A stretch of 64,000 nt of DNA from Nocardia crassostreae. Its GTDB lineage: Bacteria > Actinomycetota > Actinomycetes > Mycobacteriales > Mycobacteriaceae. A program made the position numbers and the translations under genes. The DNA lies in the NCBI RefSeq assembly GCF_001613405.1, contig NZ_BDCH01000037.1, positions 32,459-96,458 of the forward strand. Direction: 5' to 3'. Shown piece after piece: positions 33,639 through 42,665 of the stretch (position 1 is its first letter; the number at the start of each line of letters is the position of its first letter). The notes beneath the pieces were generated by a model. That model did not search any database and had not been told where the DNA came from. It saw only the letters and a program-made list of their open reading frames with translations.

Positions 33639-35900
33639 GTGTCCGACTCGAACGACGACCAGCAGCCGCAAGGCTCTGCCGACCCGACCCCGGGCCAGGC
33701 CGCCGAGGACACCGCAGCACCCGCCGCCGACGCCACCCCGTCCGACGTGTCCCCCACCGCCGCCACCGAGGCGATCCCGGCCACCGACGCGGAGCCCGCC
33801 GCGACCGCCGCCACCGAGGTGATCCGCACCGACGCGGCCAAACCGGCCCCTGCCCAAGGCAACCCGCAGGCCACCCAGCCCAACCCCGCCGCCAAGCCCG
33901 GCGGCTCCGGCACCCCCGGCTTCGCCACCATCAAGGTCGAGGCCCCCAAACCGGTAGGCCCCGCCGCCCGCCTCCGGCCCGCCGGATCCGGCAAACCCGC
34001 CCCCGGCGCCACCAGGCCTGCTCCCGGCCGTCCGGACCCGAAGCCCGACCAGAACCCAAGCGCCGCAGCGAATGCCGACACCGCCCGCGTCGACGCCGCA
34101 CAGGCGAGCGACCACCGCCCGGATCAGCAGCCCGCGCGCGGCGGCCAATCCGACAAGCCGACGGTGGCTTCCGGCCCCGCGCGGGGCGAGGGACAGCGGC
34201 CGGGGCAGCAGTCGACCGGGGGCGGGCAGTCGGGCACCGGCGGCGCGGCGCATCCGGGTGGTGCGCGACCGCCTGCGGGCGAGGCGCAGCAGGCGAGTCG
34301 AACCCCAAGCGACACAGTCGGTTCCGACGCGAAGACCGCCAAGATCAGTACCGCGCGAGACGGGGACGCATCAGCGCGACAGTCCGGCCCCGGTGCGGGC
34401 GACCGGACGGACGCACCCGATGCCGCGGCGACAGGCGAAGCGGGCGGGACCGGCGTCCCGACGGATTCCGTGACCACGCAGATCATCAAGATTCCGGGTC
34501 GGGACGCAGGCGCATCCGGTGGCGGAGCGCCGGGCGATGCGCGCGATTCCGGGCGGCCGGGCGGTTCCCCGTCCGGTGGCCAGAGCGGGTCGGCTCATCC
34601 GGGCAGTGCGCAGCAGGGCGGCCGTTCCGGCACGCAGCAGCCTGCCGCACCCGGCGGCGGCGCTGCCGCCGAGGCCGCTGGCGTCGAGGACGCTGGGGCG
34701 CAGGGTGATTCCGGGCGCCCGAAGGATGCCGGGGTTCGTGACGGCGCGCCGAAGTCGGCCGATTCGGACGGGGATGCCGCCGCCTCGGATGCGGAAACCG
34801 TTGCCATGCGGCAGGCTCCGGGGGCCGATGCGCCGACGACCGTCTTCCCGGTCGTTTCGGGTGAGCAGGCCACCGAGAAGATGTGGGTGCAGGGTACGCA
34901 GGGTCGGGGCGTGAGCAGGCCGCCGCAGACGCCGCGGGCGAATGCCGGGCCGCGGAATGTCGGCCCGCGCGGAGGCTCGCCCCAAGGGCCGCAGGGACCG
35001 GAAGGCCCGCAGGGGAAGGCCGATGGCGTCGAGGAGACGCGACCGTCGCCGCCGCCCGCGCGGCCGCCCATGGGCCCGCGGCGACCGGCCAGCGCGCCGT
35101 CCCCCGCCGATATGCAGCCGACCATGCCCGCGAATCCGATTGGGGGCGCACGGGTTATCGGCCCGAAGAAGGCCGGACCGCAGAAGGTCGGGCCCGGTGC
35201 ACCGCAGGGACCCGGATCGGCCGGGCCGCAGAAGGTTGGTGCGGGTGCGCCGCAGGGGCCCGCGCCGAGCGGACTTCAGAAGGGTGCGCCGGGCACGCCG
35301 CCGGGCGCCGGAACGCAGGGTCCGCGGCCGGGTGGCGCATCGGCGGCGGGCGGTCAGCAGGGTGTGCAGCCGCCGCAGCCGCGACCGGTGGCCGCGCCGC
35401 AGCGGGTGCCCGCGACCGGTGAGCAGCCCGCTGCCGCTGCTCCGGCCGCAGGGGCGGAGGGCTCGAAGAAGAAGCTGCTGGCCATCGGCGCGGCCGTGGT
35501 CGCGGTGCTGGTGATCGTGGGCGTGGTGATTGGCGTGGTGGCGAACCGGACAGACAATTCGCCGTCGGCGCAGGTGAAGCGGGCCATTTCGACCTATACC
35601 GATGCCTTGGCCGATGGCGACCTGGACGCGCTGCGCGGCATTACCTGCGGCGCACAGCACGACTTATACCAGAACATTTCGCCGGAGCAGTTCGCGGGCG
35701 TCTACCAGACCTCCAAGGAGCAGAAGAGCATTCCGGTCGTGAAGAGCGTGGATGCCATCAGCATTACCGGCGAGACCGCCATGGCCTCGGCGACGGTCTA
35801 CACCGAAGCCGATCCGGCGAAGCAGTCCGCGCGCACGTTCGACCTACAGCAGATCGACGGCGCCTGGAAGATCTGCGACCCGGCCAACTCGGCGGGCTGA
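33639..35900 (+). CDS. Long disordered single-pass membrane protein with DUF4878-like extracytoplasmic domain (Rv0361-like)
   Basis: 753 residues. The first ~605 residues are low complexity (Ala, Pro, Gly, Asp, Thr), with imperfect repeats such as GPQKVG-GAPQGP at about 515-540. A transmembrane helix (about 612-634: LLAIGAAVVAVLVIVGVVIG) is followed by a 115-residue DUF4878/lumazine-binding-like domain (ISTYTDALADGDLDAL). The M. tuberculosis counterpart by position, Rv0361, is about 275 residues, so the disordered part is greatly expanded here. TAGGCT at 33594-33599 and GCGAGGGG before the GTG give promoter and ribosome site. Confidence 0.8.
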   Translation: MSDSNDDQQPQGSADPTPGQAAEDTAAPAADATPSDVSPTAATEAIPATDAEPAATAATEVIRTDAAKPAPAQGNPQATQPNPAAKPGGSGTPGFATIKVEAPKPVGPAARLRPAGSGKPAPGATRPAPGRPDPKPDQNPSAAANADTARVDAAQASDHRPDQQPARGGQSDKPTVASGPARGEGQRPGQQSTGGGQSGTGGAAHPGGARPPAGEAQQASRTPSDTVGSDAKTAKISTARDGDASARQSGPGAGDRTDAPDAAATGEAGGTGVPTDSVTTQIIKIPGRDAGASGGGAPGDARDSGRPGGSPSGGQSGSAHPGSAQQGGRSGTQQPAAPGGGAAAEAAGVEDAGAQGDSGRPKDAGVRDGAPKSADSDGDAAASDAETVAMRQAPGADAPTTVFPVVSGEQATEKMWVQGTQGRGVSRPPQTPRANAGPRNVGPRGGSPQGPQGPEGPQGKADGVEETRPSPPPARPPMGPRRPASAPSPADMQPTMPANPIGGARVIGPKKAGPQKVGPGAPQGPGSAGPQKVGAGAPQGPAPSGLQKGAPGTPPGAGTQGPRPGGASAAGGQQGVQPPQPRPVAAPQRVPATGEQPAAAAPAAGAEGSKKKLLAIGAAVVAVLVIVGVVIGVVANRTDNSPSAQVKRAISTYTDALADGDLDALRGITCGAQHDLYQNISPEQFAGVYQTSKEQKSIPVVKSVDAISITGETAMASATVYTEADPAKQSARTFDLQQIDGAWKICDPANSAG

Positions 35901-35901
35901 T

Positions 35902-35927
35902 CCGGCCCCACATCAACTGGTGGCCGG
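35902..35927. terminator. Hairpin between convergent genes
   Basis: CCGGCC-C-CAC pairs with GTGGCCGG around an 8-nt loop with one bulged C, filling the 29-bp gap between the Rv0361-like gene (+) and the MocR gene (-). Confidence 0.6.
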
Positions 35928-35929
35928 GG

Positions 35930-37426
35930 CTAGTAGGTGATGAGGGGGGCGAGCGGGTCGGCGGCGTGCGGGCTGAGGGAGGAGTAGGCGGCGGCCAGGG
36001 ATTTGATGCCCAGGCGGATATCGGATTCCTCGTGGGTGAAGGGGATTCGGATGAAGCGTTCGAAGGCGCCCTGGACGCCGAAGCGGGGGCCCGCGGCGAG
36101 AATCACGCCGTGGTTGGGTGCGGTGGCGGCGAGGGCCGTCGAGACGGGGGTGGGCAGCTGCGCCCACAGCGACATGCCGCCCTCGCCGGGCGTCACGCGC
36201 CAGTCGGGCAGGTCCTCGGCCAGGGCGTCGAGGAGCGCGGCGCGGCGGGAGCGTAGCTGTTCCCTTCGCACGGTGAGGATTTCGTCGGCGTGCTGGAGCA
36301 GATGGACCGTCGCGAGCTGATCCATGACCGGCGTGCCGAGGTCCATGGTGGAGCGGGTGCCGAGGAGTTTGGTGATGAGGGCCTGATTCGCGCGGACCCA
36401 GCCGACGCGCAGACCGCCCCAGAAGGACTTCGAGGCGGAGCCGATCGTCACGATCTCCGAGTTGCGGGCGAACGCGGCTGCGGGCGGCGGGATTTCGCCA
36501 TCGCTGAGATGCAGGTCGACCATGGATTCGTCGACGATCACGGTCATCCGGGTTTCGCGGGCGGTGGCGGCCAGGGCGGCGCGGCCCTCGGCGTCCATGA
36601 GCAGGCCGGTGGGGTTGTTGTAGTCCGGCACGAGATAGGCCACGCTGGCCGCGGTCTGGCGTGCGGCACTGCGGATTCCGTCCAGATCCCAGCCGTCGGG
36701 CCGCAGCGGGACCGGGACCGGGCGGGCGCCGACATCGCGAATGGCCTCGATGGCATTGGGGTAGCTCGGATGGTCGATGAGCACCCGCTCGGCGGGGGTG
36801 GTGAGCACATTGAGCAGCAGGCGCAGACCGTGCTGGGCGCCCAGGGTGACCAGGATCTGGTCCGGATCGGTGGGCAGGCCGCGCTCGGTGTAGCGGCGGG
36901 CCAGCGCCTCGCGCAGCATGAGCATGCCGACCGGGTCCATGCCGTGCGTGCCGAGGTAGGTCGGAAGTCCTTGCAGGGCAGTGGAATACGCATCGGTCAT
37001 CTGGGCGGGCGCGGACATGGCGGCGTAGGTCATGTCGATGGTGTGCACTTCCGGCTGCGCCATCATGGCGAGCAGGCTGCGGGCCGGTTTGGTGCCGTCG
37101 TGCACCACCGTGGGCGGCAGGGCCACCGTACTGCGCGAGCCCTGTCGGCTGATGAGGTAACCGTGTTCGCGCAGTAGTGAATACGCCGAGGTGACGGTGG
37201 TACGGCTGACATTCAGACCGGCCGCCAGATCGCGTTCGCTGGGCAGCGCCACGCCGAGTGGTGCGCGGCCGTCGTGAATGAGCAGCCGGATGCTCTCCGC
37301 CAGTGCCACATACGCGGGCCGGGTGGACCGCTTGGCATTGTCCCCGGCCGGTGCGCCGGGCTCTTCCTGCCGCCACCGTCCCAGGTCGCGCGTGAGACTG
37401 GCCGCGCCGATAACTCGTGTCGCCAT
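35930..37426 (-). CDS. MocR-type regulator (GntR HTH fused to PLP aminotransferase fold)
   Basis: 498 residues. A GntR winged helix (about 38-105: PSERDLAAGLNVSRTTVTSAYSLLREHGYL pattern with key S63, E64, R65, T78) is fused to a fold-type I aminotransferase domain (about 135-495). The PLP lysine lies in GSASKSFWGGLRVGW (about 338). MocR proteins such as PdxR, GabR and TauR respond to PLP or amino compounds. A perfect palindrome lies 6 nt before its ATG, in the region shared with a divergent small membrane protein gene. No pdxST genes are adjacent, so it resembles the YczR-type more than PdxR. Confidence 0.9.
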   Translation of the reverse strand: MATRVIGAASLTRDLGRWRQEEPGAPAGDNAKRSTRPAYVALAESIRLLIHDGRAPLGVALPSERDLAAGLNVSRTTVTSAYSLLREHGYLISRQGSRSTVALPPTVVHDGTKPARSLLAMMAQPEVHTIDMTYAAMSAPAQMTDAYSTALQGLPTYLGTHGMDPVGMLMLREALARRYTERGLPTDPDQILVTLGAQHGLRLLLNVLTTPAERVLIDHPSYPNAIEAIRDVGARPVPVPLRPDGWDLDGIRSAARQTAASVAYLVPDYNNPTGLLMDAEGRAALAATARETRMTVIVDESMVDLHLSDGEIPPPAAAFARNSEIVTIGSASKSFWGGLRVGWVRANQALITKLLGTRSTMDLGTPVMDQLATVHLLQHADEILTVRREQLRSRRAALLDALAEDLPDWRVTPGEGGMSLWAQLPTPVSTALAATAPNHGVILAAGPRFGVQGAFERFIRIPFTHEESDIRLGIKSLAAAYSSLSPHAADPLAPLITY

Positions 37427-37431
37427 AAAGG

Positions 37432-37449
37432 CCAGTATCGGGATACTGG
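37432..37449. promoter_or_regulatory. Perfect palindromic operator for the MocR regulator
   Basis: CCAGTATC-GG-GATACTGG, 8-bp arms with a 2-nt spacer, begins 6 bp upstream of the MocR ATG and 40 bp before the divergent gene at 37489. A bound regulator would cover its own translation start region. Binding is inferred from position and symmetry. Confidence 0.65.
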
Positions 37450-37488
37450 ATATTTTCTTCAAGTCCAGCGGCAGGCCACTATGGATGC

Positions 37489-37791
37489 ATGATCGCTCTG
37501 CTCGTCTCCCTGCTGATTGTCGCCGCGTTCGCCGGTCTCGTGTACCGGTTCGCTCCCACGCCCGGCGAGCGCTGGGGCGCGCTGATCGAGCGTTACCGCC
37601 CGCATGCCCCCATGTCGGACTGGTCGGTCGGCGACTATGACTATGTGCGCCAGCACGCCGACCTGGCCGCCATCCATGCCAGGCAGGACGTGGACTCCAC
37701 CCTCAACCCCGCGCACCGGGTGCGCCGCCGCAGATCGGCCCTCGCGGATCTGGCGGATATCCCCTGCCGTCAGGAGACGGTCCAGTTCTAA
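37489..37791 (+). CDS. Small membrane-anchored protein divergent from mocR
   Basis: 100 residues. An N-terminal transmembrane helix (about 2-20) precedes a charged soluble part with WGALIERYRPHAP and SVGDYDYVRQHADLAAIH, then a basic stretch. I recognise no domain. Because it shares the intergenic palindrome with the MocR gene it may be under its control. Confidence 0.6.
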   Translation: MIALLVSLLIVAAFAGLVYRFAPTPGERWGALIERYRPHAPMSDWSVGDYDYVRQHADLAAIHARQDVDSTLNPAHRVRRRRSALADLADIPCRQETVQF

Positions 37792-37874
37792 ATAACTGGC
37801 CTGAAACCGCGGCCCTCGCATGCTGAATCACCACCCCCACGGTCCTTGTCGGTATCCAGGTGCACACTGGCCCT

Positions 37875-38435
37875 ATGTCCGACCGTGACCGCCCGCTCGC
37901 CTCGGCGGCGCTCTTCGACACCGCGATCGGCACCTGTGCCATTGCCTGGAGCGCCACCGGGGTGCTGCGTTTCGCGCTCCCCGAACCAGATCCGGACGCG
38001 ACCCGCTCCTACATCCTGCGCCGCCACCGCATCGCGGATATCCGCGAAGCCGCCCCCACCCCCGAAATCGCCACGGCCATCGAGAGGATTCGCGCCCACC
38101 TGGAAGGCGACCTCGACGACCTGCACTGGATTCCCTTGGACACCAAGGCCATCAACGATTTCGACCGCGCCGTCTACGAGGTCACCCGCGCCATCCCGCC
38201 CGGCCACACCCTCAACTACGGCACCGTGGCCAACCGCATAGGCGCCCCCGGCGGAGCCCAAGCGGTAGGACAATCCCTGGGCCGCAACCCGATCCCCTTG
38301 ATCGTCCCCTGCCACCGCGTCCTGGCCGCCGACAACGCCCTCCATGGCTTCTCCGCCCCCGGCGGCATCACCACGAAGCAGCGCCTCCTCGAAATCGAGC
38401 GCACCCCCGGTTTCGGCGAACCCACCCTCTTCTGA
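37875..38435 (+). CDS. Ogt/MGMT-type O6-alkylguanine-DNA alkyltransferase
   Basis: 186 residues. The C-terminal ATase domain (about 95-180) has the active-site motif VPCHRV with acceptor C146, the helix-turn-helix TLNYGTVANRIGAPGGAQAVGQSLGRNP (R-finger and recognition residues) and the G-rich loop. These proteins transfer alkyl groups irreversibly from guanine O6 to the cysteine. The N-terminal region (1-90) is the RNase-H-like MGMT domain. ATG 37875 was preferred to 37860, as homologues begin near it. Confidence 0.9.
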   Translation: MSDRDRPLASAALFDTAIGTCAIAWSATGVLRFALPEPDPDATRSYILRRHRIADIREAAPTPEIATAIERIRAHLEGDLDDLHWIPLDTKAINDFDRAVYEVTRAIPPGHTLNYGTVANRIGAPGGAQAVGQSLGRNPIPLIVPCHRVLAADNALHGFSAPGGITTKQRLLEIERTPGFGEPTLF

Positions 38436-38447
38436 CCACCCCCGCCC

Positions 38448-38473
38448 CTCGTTTCGGCACAGTCCGAAATGAG
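38448..38473 (+). terminator. Hairpin after the ogt-like gene
   Basis: CTC-G-TTTCGG (38448-38457) pairs with CCGAAA-T-GAG (38464-38473), with one G-T opposition and a 6-nt loop, 12 nt after the stop. Confidence 0.5.
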
Positions 38474-38509
38474 ATGCGCGTCCCAGTCCGCATTCGGCAC
38501 ACTCCACCT

Positions 38510-38554
38510 CGACGAACCACCGGGCCAGGGAGGGGTTGGCCCGGCGGTTCGTCG
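38510..38554. terminator. Long hairpin terminator between convergent genes
   Basis: CGACGAACCACCGGGCCA (38510-38527) pairs with TGGCCCGGCGGTTCGTCG (38537-38554) at 17 of 18 positions around a 9-nt loop. It lies between the ogt-like gene (+) and the small secreted protein gene (-, stop at 38579), 24 nt from the latter, and can serve both. Confidence 0.8.
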
Positions 38555-38578
38555 CTCGGATGTGGTGGTTGATTCCTA

Positions 38579-38911
38579 CTAGCGCGTCTTGACGATCGGG
38601 CCGTAGTACAGGACCGGGAGACCGGTGCCGTTGCACTGCACGTAGACATCGGTACCCGGCGCGAATCGCAGGTAGATGGGGTCCGGCCCCAGCGTGTACT
38701 GCATGAGCCCCGGAGACTGCTGGAAGAACGGCGGTGCCAGGCTCCAACCGGTGCACTGCCACCATTCGCCGGGAACGGTATCCATTCGGATCATGCCGCC
38801 GGGCTCGAGAGAGAGCGTCGGTGCGTCGGCCGCCGCCGTGGGTGCGCCCAGCAGGCCGCAACTGGCGATGGCTGCGGCGATCGCGGCGGTTCTCAGTATT
38901 CGTCTCATCAT
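38579..38911 (-). CDS. Small secreted hypothetical protein
   Basis: 110 residues. A signal peptide (about 1-28, cleavage after TAAADA or near it) is followed by an about 80-residue domain with two cysteines (in QCTGW and VQCNGT), probably disulfide-bonded outside the membrane. It has no recognised domain. It follows the larger secreted protein by 26 nt on the same strand. Confidence 0.7.
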   Translation of the reverse strand: MMRRILRTAAIAAAIASCGLLGAPTAAADAPTLSLEPGGMIRMDTVPGEWWQCTGWSLAPPFFQQSPGLMQYTLGPDPIYLRFAPGTDVYVQCNGTGLPVLYYGPIVKTR

Positions 38912-38937
38912 CCGTGTCCTCGTGTTTCGGTGTCGGC

Positions 38938-39948
38938 TCAGACGGCTGCGCCGAAAGCCGTTCCCGCTGCGCCGCCGATAACGCCACCGATCACGCCGCC
39001 GACAACAGCCGCAGGGATGCCGAGGGCGGCCGCACCGGCCACGCCGCCTGCGGCAGCGCCGACTCCGGCTCCGATCAATGCGCCTGCGACCGCTCCCGGG
39101 CCCGAGGCGGCACCACTGGTCGGGATCCCCGCCGCGATTCCGCCGATGACGGCACCGGCGACTGTGCCGACTCCGGCGCCGATCACAGCGCCCGGGACGG
39201 CGCCTACGACAGCGGCCGGGACGCCTGCGATCGCGGCGCCCGCCGCAGCGCCGGTCACGGCTCCGGCGACGGTCAGTCCGGCGATCTTGTCGGAGCGAGA
39301 AGCGTTGATACCCACGGAGTTCAGGCCGGTGGCGATGCCCGCTTCGATGGCGGCGGCACCGGTGTTCACCGGGTTGAGCACGTCGTTCGAGACATCGTCG
39401 CCGACGGGGGTCGAGAATGCGCCGATACGGAGCGTTCGCGGCGGGGGAGCGATCGGGGCGACCGGGTCGACTGCCACGGGGGCGTGCAGGGCCTGGATAT
39501 TGACCGGCGGGGCCGTGTCCGCATTGGGGACGGGGCGGTAGTTGGCCGGGACCGGGTAGTCCGCTCGAGGCCGCGGCGGGGTTGTCACGCCGGGCTGGAC
39601 AGGGCCGGGGAGGGCGGAGGGTCGATCCGCTGCGGGAGCCGTGACGCCGGGCTGATGCGGGTTGGCGGCGATCGAGGGCGGCTGGCCGACGAGGCGCTCG
39701 CCGGTGGCCGGTCCTGCGGTGACGGGCTGCTGGGCGGCGGGTGCGTCGGCGGTCGGCTGCTCGCCCGCATTCGGCGGGGTCGTCGCACCCGGCGACTGCG
39801 GGGCCGCCGACCGGCCCGTGGTGGACGGGGTGGTGGCGGATTGGGGGTTGCTGGTGGCGGAGCAGGCCACGGCGAGGGCCAGTGGGATTGCGCCTACGAA
39901 CAGTGCGCGGCGGGCCGCGCCGGTCTTCAGTTCTCGATGCCGACTCAC
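38938..39948 (-). CDS. Exported protein with Pro/Thr linker and glycine-zipper C-terminus
   Basis: 336 residues. An N-terminal hydrophobic segment ending ALAVAC could be a signal peptide; the cysteine makes a lipoprotein possible, though the lipobox is weak. A long Pro/Thr/Ala-rich linker (about 30-170) leads to a C-terminal region (about 195-336) of repeated (I/V)GAGVG/GAxAG helices of the glycine-zipper type, likely to insert in a membrane. Function unknown; a mycomembrane or cell-wall association is inference. Confidence 0.7.
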   Translation of the reverse strand: MSRHRELKTGAARRALFVGAIPLALAVACSATSNPQSATTPSTTGRSAAPQSPGATTPPNAGEQPTADAPAAQQPVTAGPATGERLVGQPPSIAANPHQPGVTAPAADRPSALPGPVQPGVTTPPRPRADYPVPANYRPVPNADTAPPVNIQALHAPVAVDPVAPIAPPPRTLRIGAFSTPVGDDVSNDVLNPVNTGAAAIEAGIATGLNSVGINASRSDKIAGLTVAGAVTGAAAGAAIAGVPAAVVGAVPGAVIGAGVGTVAGAVIGGIAAGIPTSGAASGPGAVAGALIGAGVGAAAGGVAGAAALGIPAAVVGGVIGGVIGGAAGTAFGAAV

Positions 39949-39987
39949 GCCGAATACACCACCCTCATCAGGTTGGATCTGATTGTG

Positions 39988-40030
39988 AACATCCCCCGCG
40001 GCCTGGAGACGGCCGCCTCGCGGGGATGTT
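39988..40030 (-). terminator. Hairpin downstream of the LuxR/LAL gene
   Basis: AACATCCCC-C-GCG (39988-40000) pairs with CGCGGGGATGTT (40019-40030), with one bulged C and an 18-nt loop that itself contains GGCC/GGCC pairing. It lies 117 nt past the LuxR stop and upstream of the glycine-zipper gene (start 39948). Confidence 0.6.
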
Positions 40031-40146
40031 AGCTGATCAGAAACTGGCGATTCCAGTCATGAGTGGGCGGAACTGCGTGTTGACGTTGACCGGCGAGAGA
40101 AGTGACACAATCGCTGGTCAAAGTGGGTGCTGTGATGTTCTGCCGG

Positions 40147-42601
40147 TCAGGGTTCTGATTTGCCGGAAGTTGACCCGCCGCGCATGAGTTCGGCCAGGGC
40201 TTCGCGGTCGGTGACGTCGAGTTTGATGCAGGCGCGGTAGAGGTGGCCCTCGACGGTGCGGACGGAGACGGTCAGGCGGTCGGCGATCTGGCGGTTGGAC
40301 AGGCCCGCGGCGACCAGGTTGGCGATTTCGCGTTCGCGGGCGGTGAGGGGGAGGGGCTGGGCGGATTGGCGCAACGCCGGGGTCGAGGCCCCACCGCAGG
40401 CGGCGGCGAGGCGATTGGCGGCGGCGGCATCCAATCCGGGTCCGTCGTGGGCGGCCACCGCGACCGCGTGGCGGGCCTGGACCTGGACCAGGCGGCCGTC
40501 GACGCGGGCGGCCAGATCGGCGAGACGCCCGGCGACGCTGTGGTCGCCGAAGCGCGCGGCGGTGTGTAGCGCCATGGCCTCGATGGCGTGCTGGTGCGAG
40601 CGGGCGGCGGCGTCCGCCGCGCTCAGGGCCAGGCGGATGGCGGGCGTGGCCGTGCCTTCGGCGGCGGCCTGCCAGGCCTTGGCGATCTCGAGTTGTGGTT
40701 CGTAGACGGCGTCGTGCCGCCCGCCGCGCTCGACGGCCAAGGTTAATGGATTCGGCAGCCTCCGAGGCCCGACCCAGTGCCGAATACGCTTCGGCCAGTC
40801 GAATTCTCGCGGGGAACATCCACGCCGCCGCGCCCTCTGCGGTGAGCGCCGCCAGGGCCTGTTCGAGGTTGTCGATGCCGCGCGGGAACTGGCCCTGTGC
40901 GACATCGACGGTGCCCTGCAGGATCCTCGACATGCCCCAGGCGAGATACTGCCCCGGCGCCGTATACGTGTAAGGGCTACTGGCGCAACGCTGTGCGGCC
41001 TCCAGATCACCGGTGAAGGTGAGCGCCAGGACTTCCGCATGCGTCGACATGAACTTGTTGAGCCCGTCGATCTCGTGCTCGATGGCGTGGCCGCGCCCGG
41101 CGAATTGCCGTGCCGCATCGCCCTTCCCCATGAGCGCCAGGGCGAGCCCGCCGCCGAAGGCCGCCCACCACACCGCCCACGGCGGTGCGCTGTCGGCGTT
41201 CATGATGGGTTCGGCGAGGGCGAACGCCTCGTCCAGCTTGTTCTCGTGGGCCGCGCAGGCGGAAGCGAGCGCGTCCGTGATGGCGACGACCCGGGGGTGT
41301 TTGGCGCGGCTGCGCACGGACCGCAGTACTTCGTCGGCGCGATCGGCATCGCCCATGGACCACAAGAGGTTCGAGACGCGCGTGCAGCCCCAGCGCGCCA
41401 ATTGCGCCTGGGTCAATTTCTCCGGATCGAATGCGGCGAGCGTGCGCTCGGCCTCGATGCGATGGCCCTGCCACAGCAGTGCCCGCGCCAGCAGATCTGC
41501 CGACTCGACGCCACCCCGGCGTTCCACGGCCGCCCGCGCGAACCGTTCGCCCAGCGGCAGATTCGACAATCCGATGGCGTCGGCGGCCGCCGCCTCGAAC
41601 AGTTCCAGATCCGCGGAGGAGTTGATCGGCCGTTCCCTGAGTGACGAGTACAGCCGCCCGCGCAGCCGCCGTGCCGAGGCGATCCCCAGCCGCCGCCGGA
41701 TCACCTCGCCGAACAGCGGATGGTTGTATCGCACCAGCAGCTGGTGGCTGTTCTCCACAATCCTTATGAGACTGCGTGATTCGGCGGTCTCCACGGCCTC
41801 TTCACCGGCGAGCTCGGCCAGCACATCCAGATCGATCGGCTCGCAGAAGGTGAGCAATTCCAGTACCCGCAGCACCGGTTCGGGCAGCTGCTCCACCCGA
41901 TCCTCCAGCAGCGCGGCCAATTCCGAGGTGACCGCCGCGCGCCCCCGCAACTGCCACACCCCCTTGACCTGCCGCAGCGTCCCGGCCTCCAGCGCGCCCT
42001 CCACCAGGTGCCGCAGGAAAAGCGCGTTCCCCCCGGAGGATTCCCACATGAGGTTGGCGGTGAAGCCCTCCAGCTGTCCGCCCAGCATGGACTCGACGAG
42101 TTCCACGCTCTGCCGCTGCGTGAACGGCGACAGGTCGATGCGCAGCAGATGCCCGTCTTTCCATAACGAGGTCACCGCATCGGGCACCGGCACCCCGCTG
42201 CGCACGGTGCACACGATGTGCGCCGCCTTGTCGATGGTCAGCTGCAACAGCAGGGTCGCCGACAGCTGATCGAGCAGATGCGCGTCGTCGACGCCGATAA
42301 TGGTGTGCCCGTCGGCCAGCAGCGCCTCGCGCGCCGCCGCCATGAAGGTCACCGGGTCGTGGGCCGTGTACACCCCCACCATGTGCGCGAACACCCCCAG
42401 CGGGATGCTGCGCGCGGATTCGGTGCCCGCCACCCAGCGGATATTCCCGCCCACGGTGGATGTCGCCAGCCGTGCCAGCGTCGTTTTGCCTACCCCCGCG
42501 TCACCGGTGAGAACGGCGCCGACGAAGTCGTCCCCCTGCAGCGCCGACCGGATCGAGTCGAGCTCGCCCTCGCGTTCGGCCATCGGCCAATTCCGAGCCA
42601 T
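40147..42601 (-). pseudogene. LuxR-family AAA regulator (LAL type), one frameshift
   Basis: The corrected product of about 817 residues has an N-terminal AAA ATPase (Walker A TGDAGVGKTTLA near residue 33, Walker B-like TIIGVDDAH near 100), a long helical repeat region (about 300-720) and a C-terminal LuxR helix-turn-helix (LTAREREIANLVAAGLSNRQ). The frame shifts once near 40740: ESIN-L continues in the next frame as AVERGGRHDA, consistent with one extra C in AACCTTGGCC. Without correction the product loses its DNA-binding domain and runs on to 40118. LAL proteins are pathway activators with unknown ligands. Real inactivation and sequence error are equally possible. Confidence 0.82.
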
Positions 42602-42665
42602 GCGTCAACTGTAGTTCCAGGACTGGTCGTGAGCAGCGTGAACGAAAGTCCCACAAACCGGGGGC

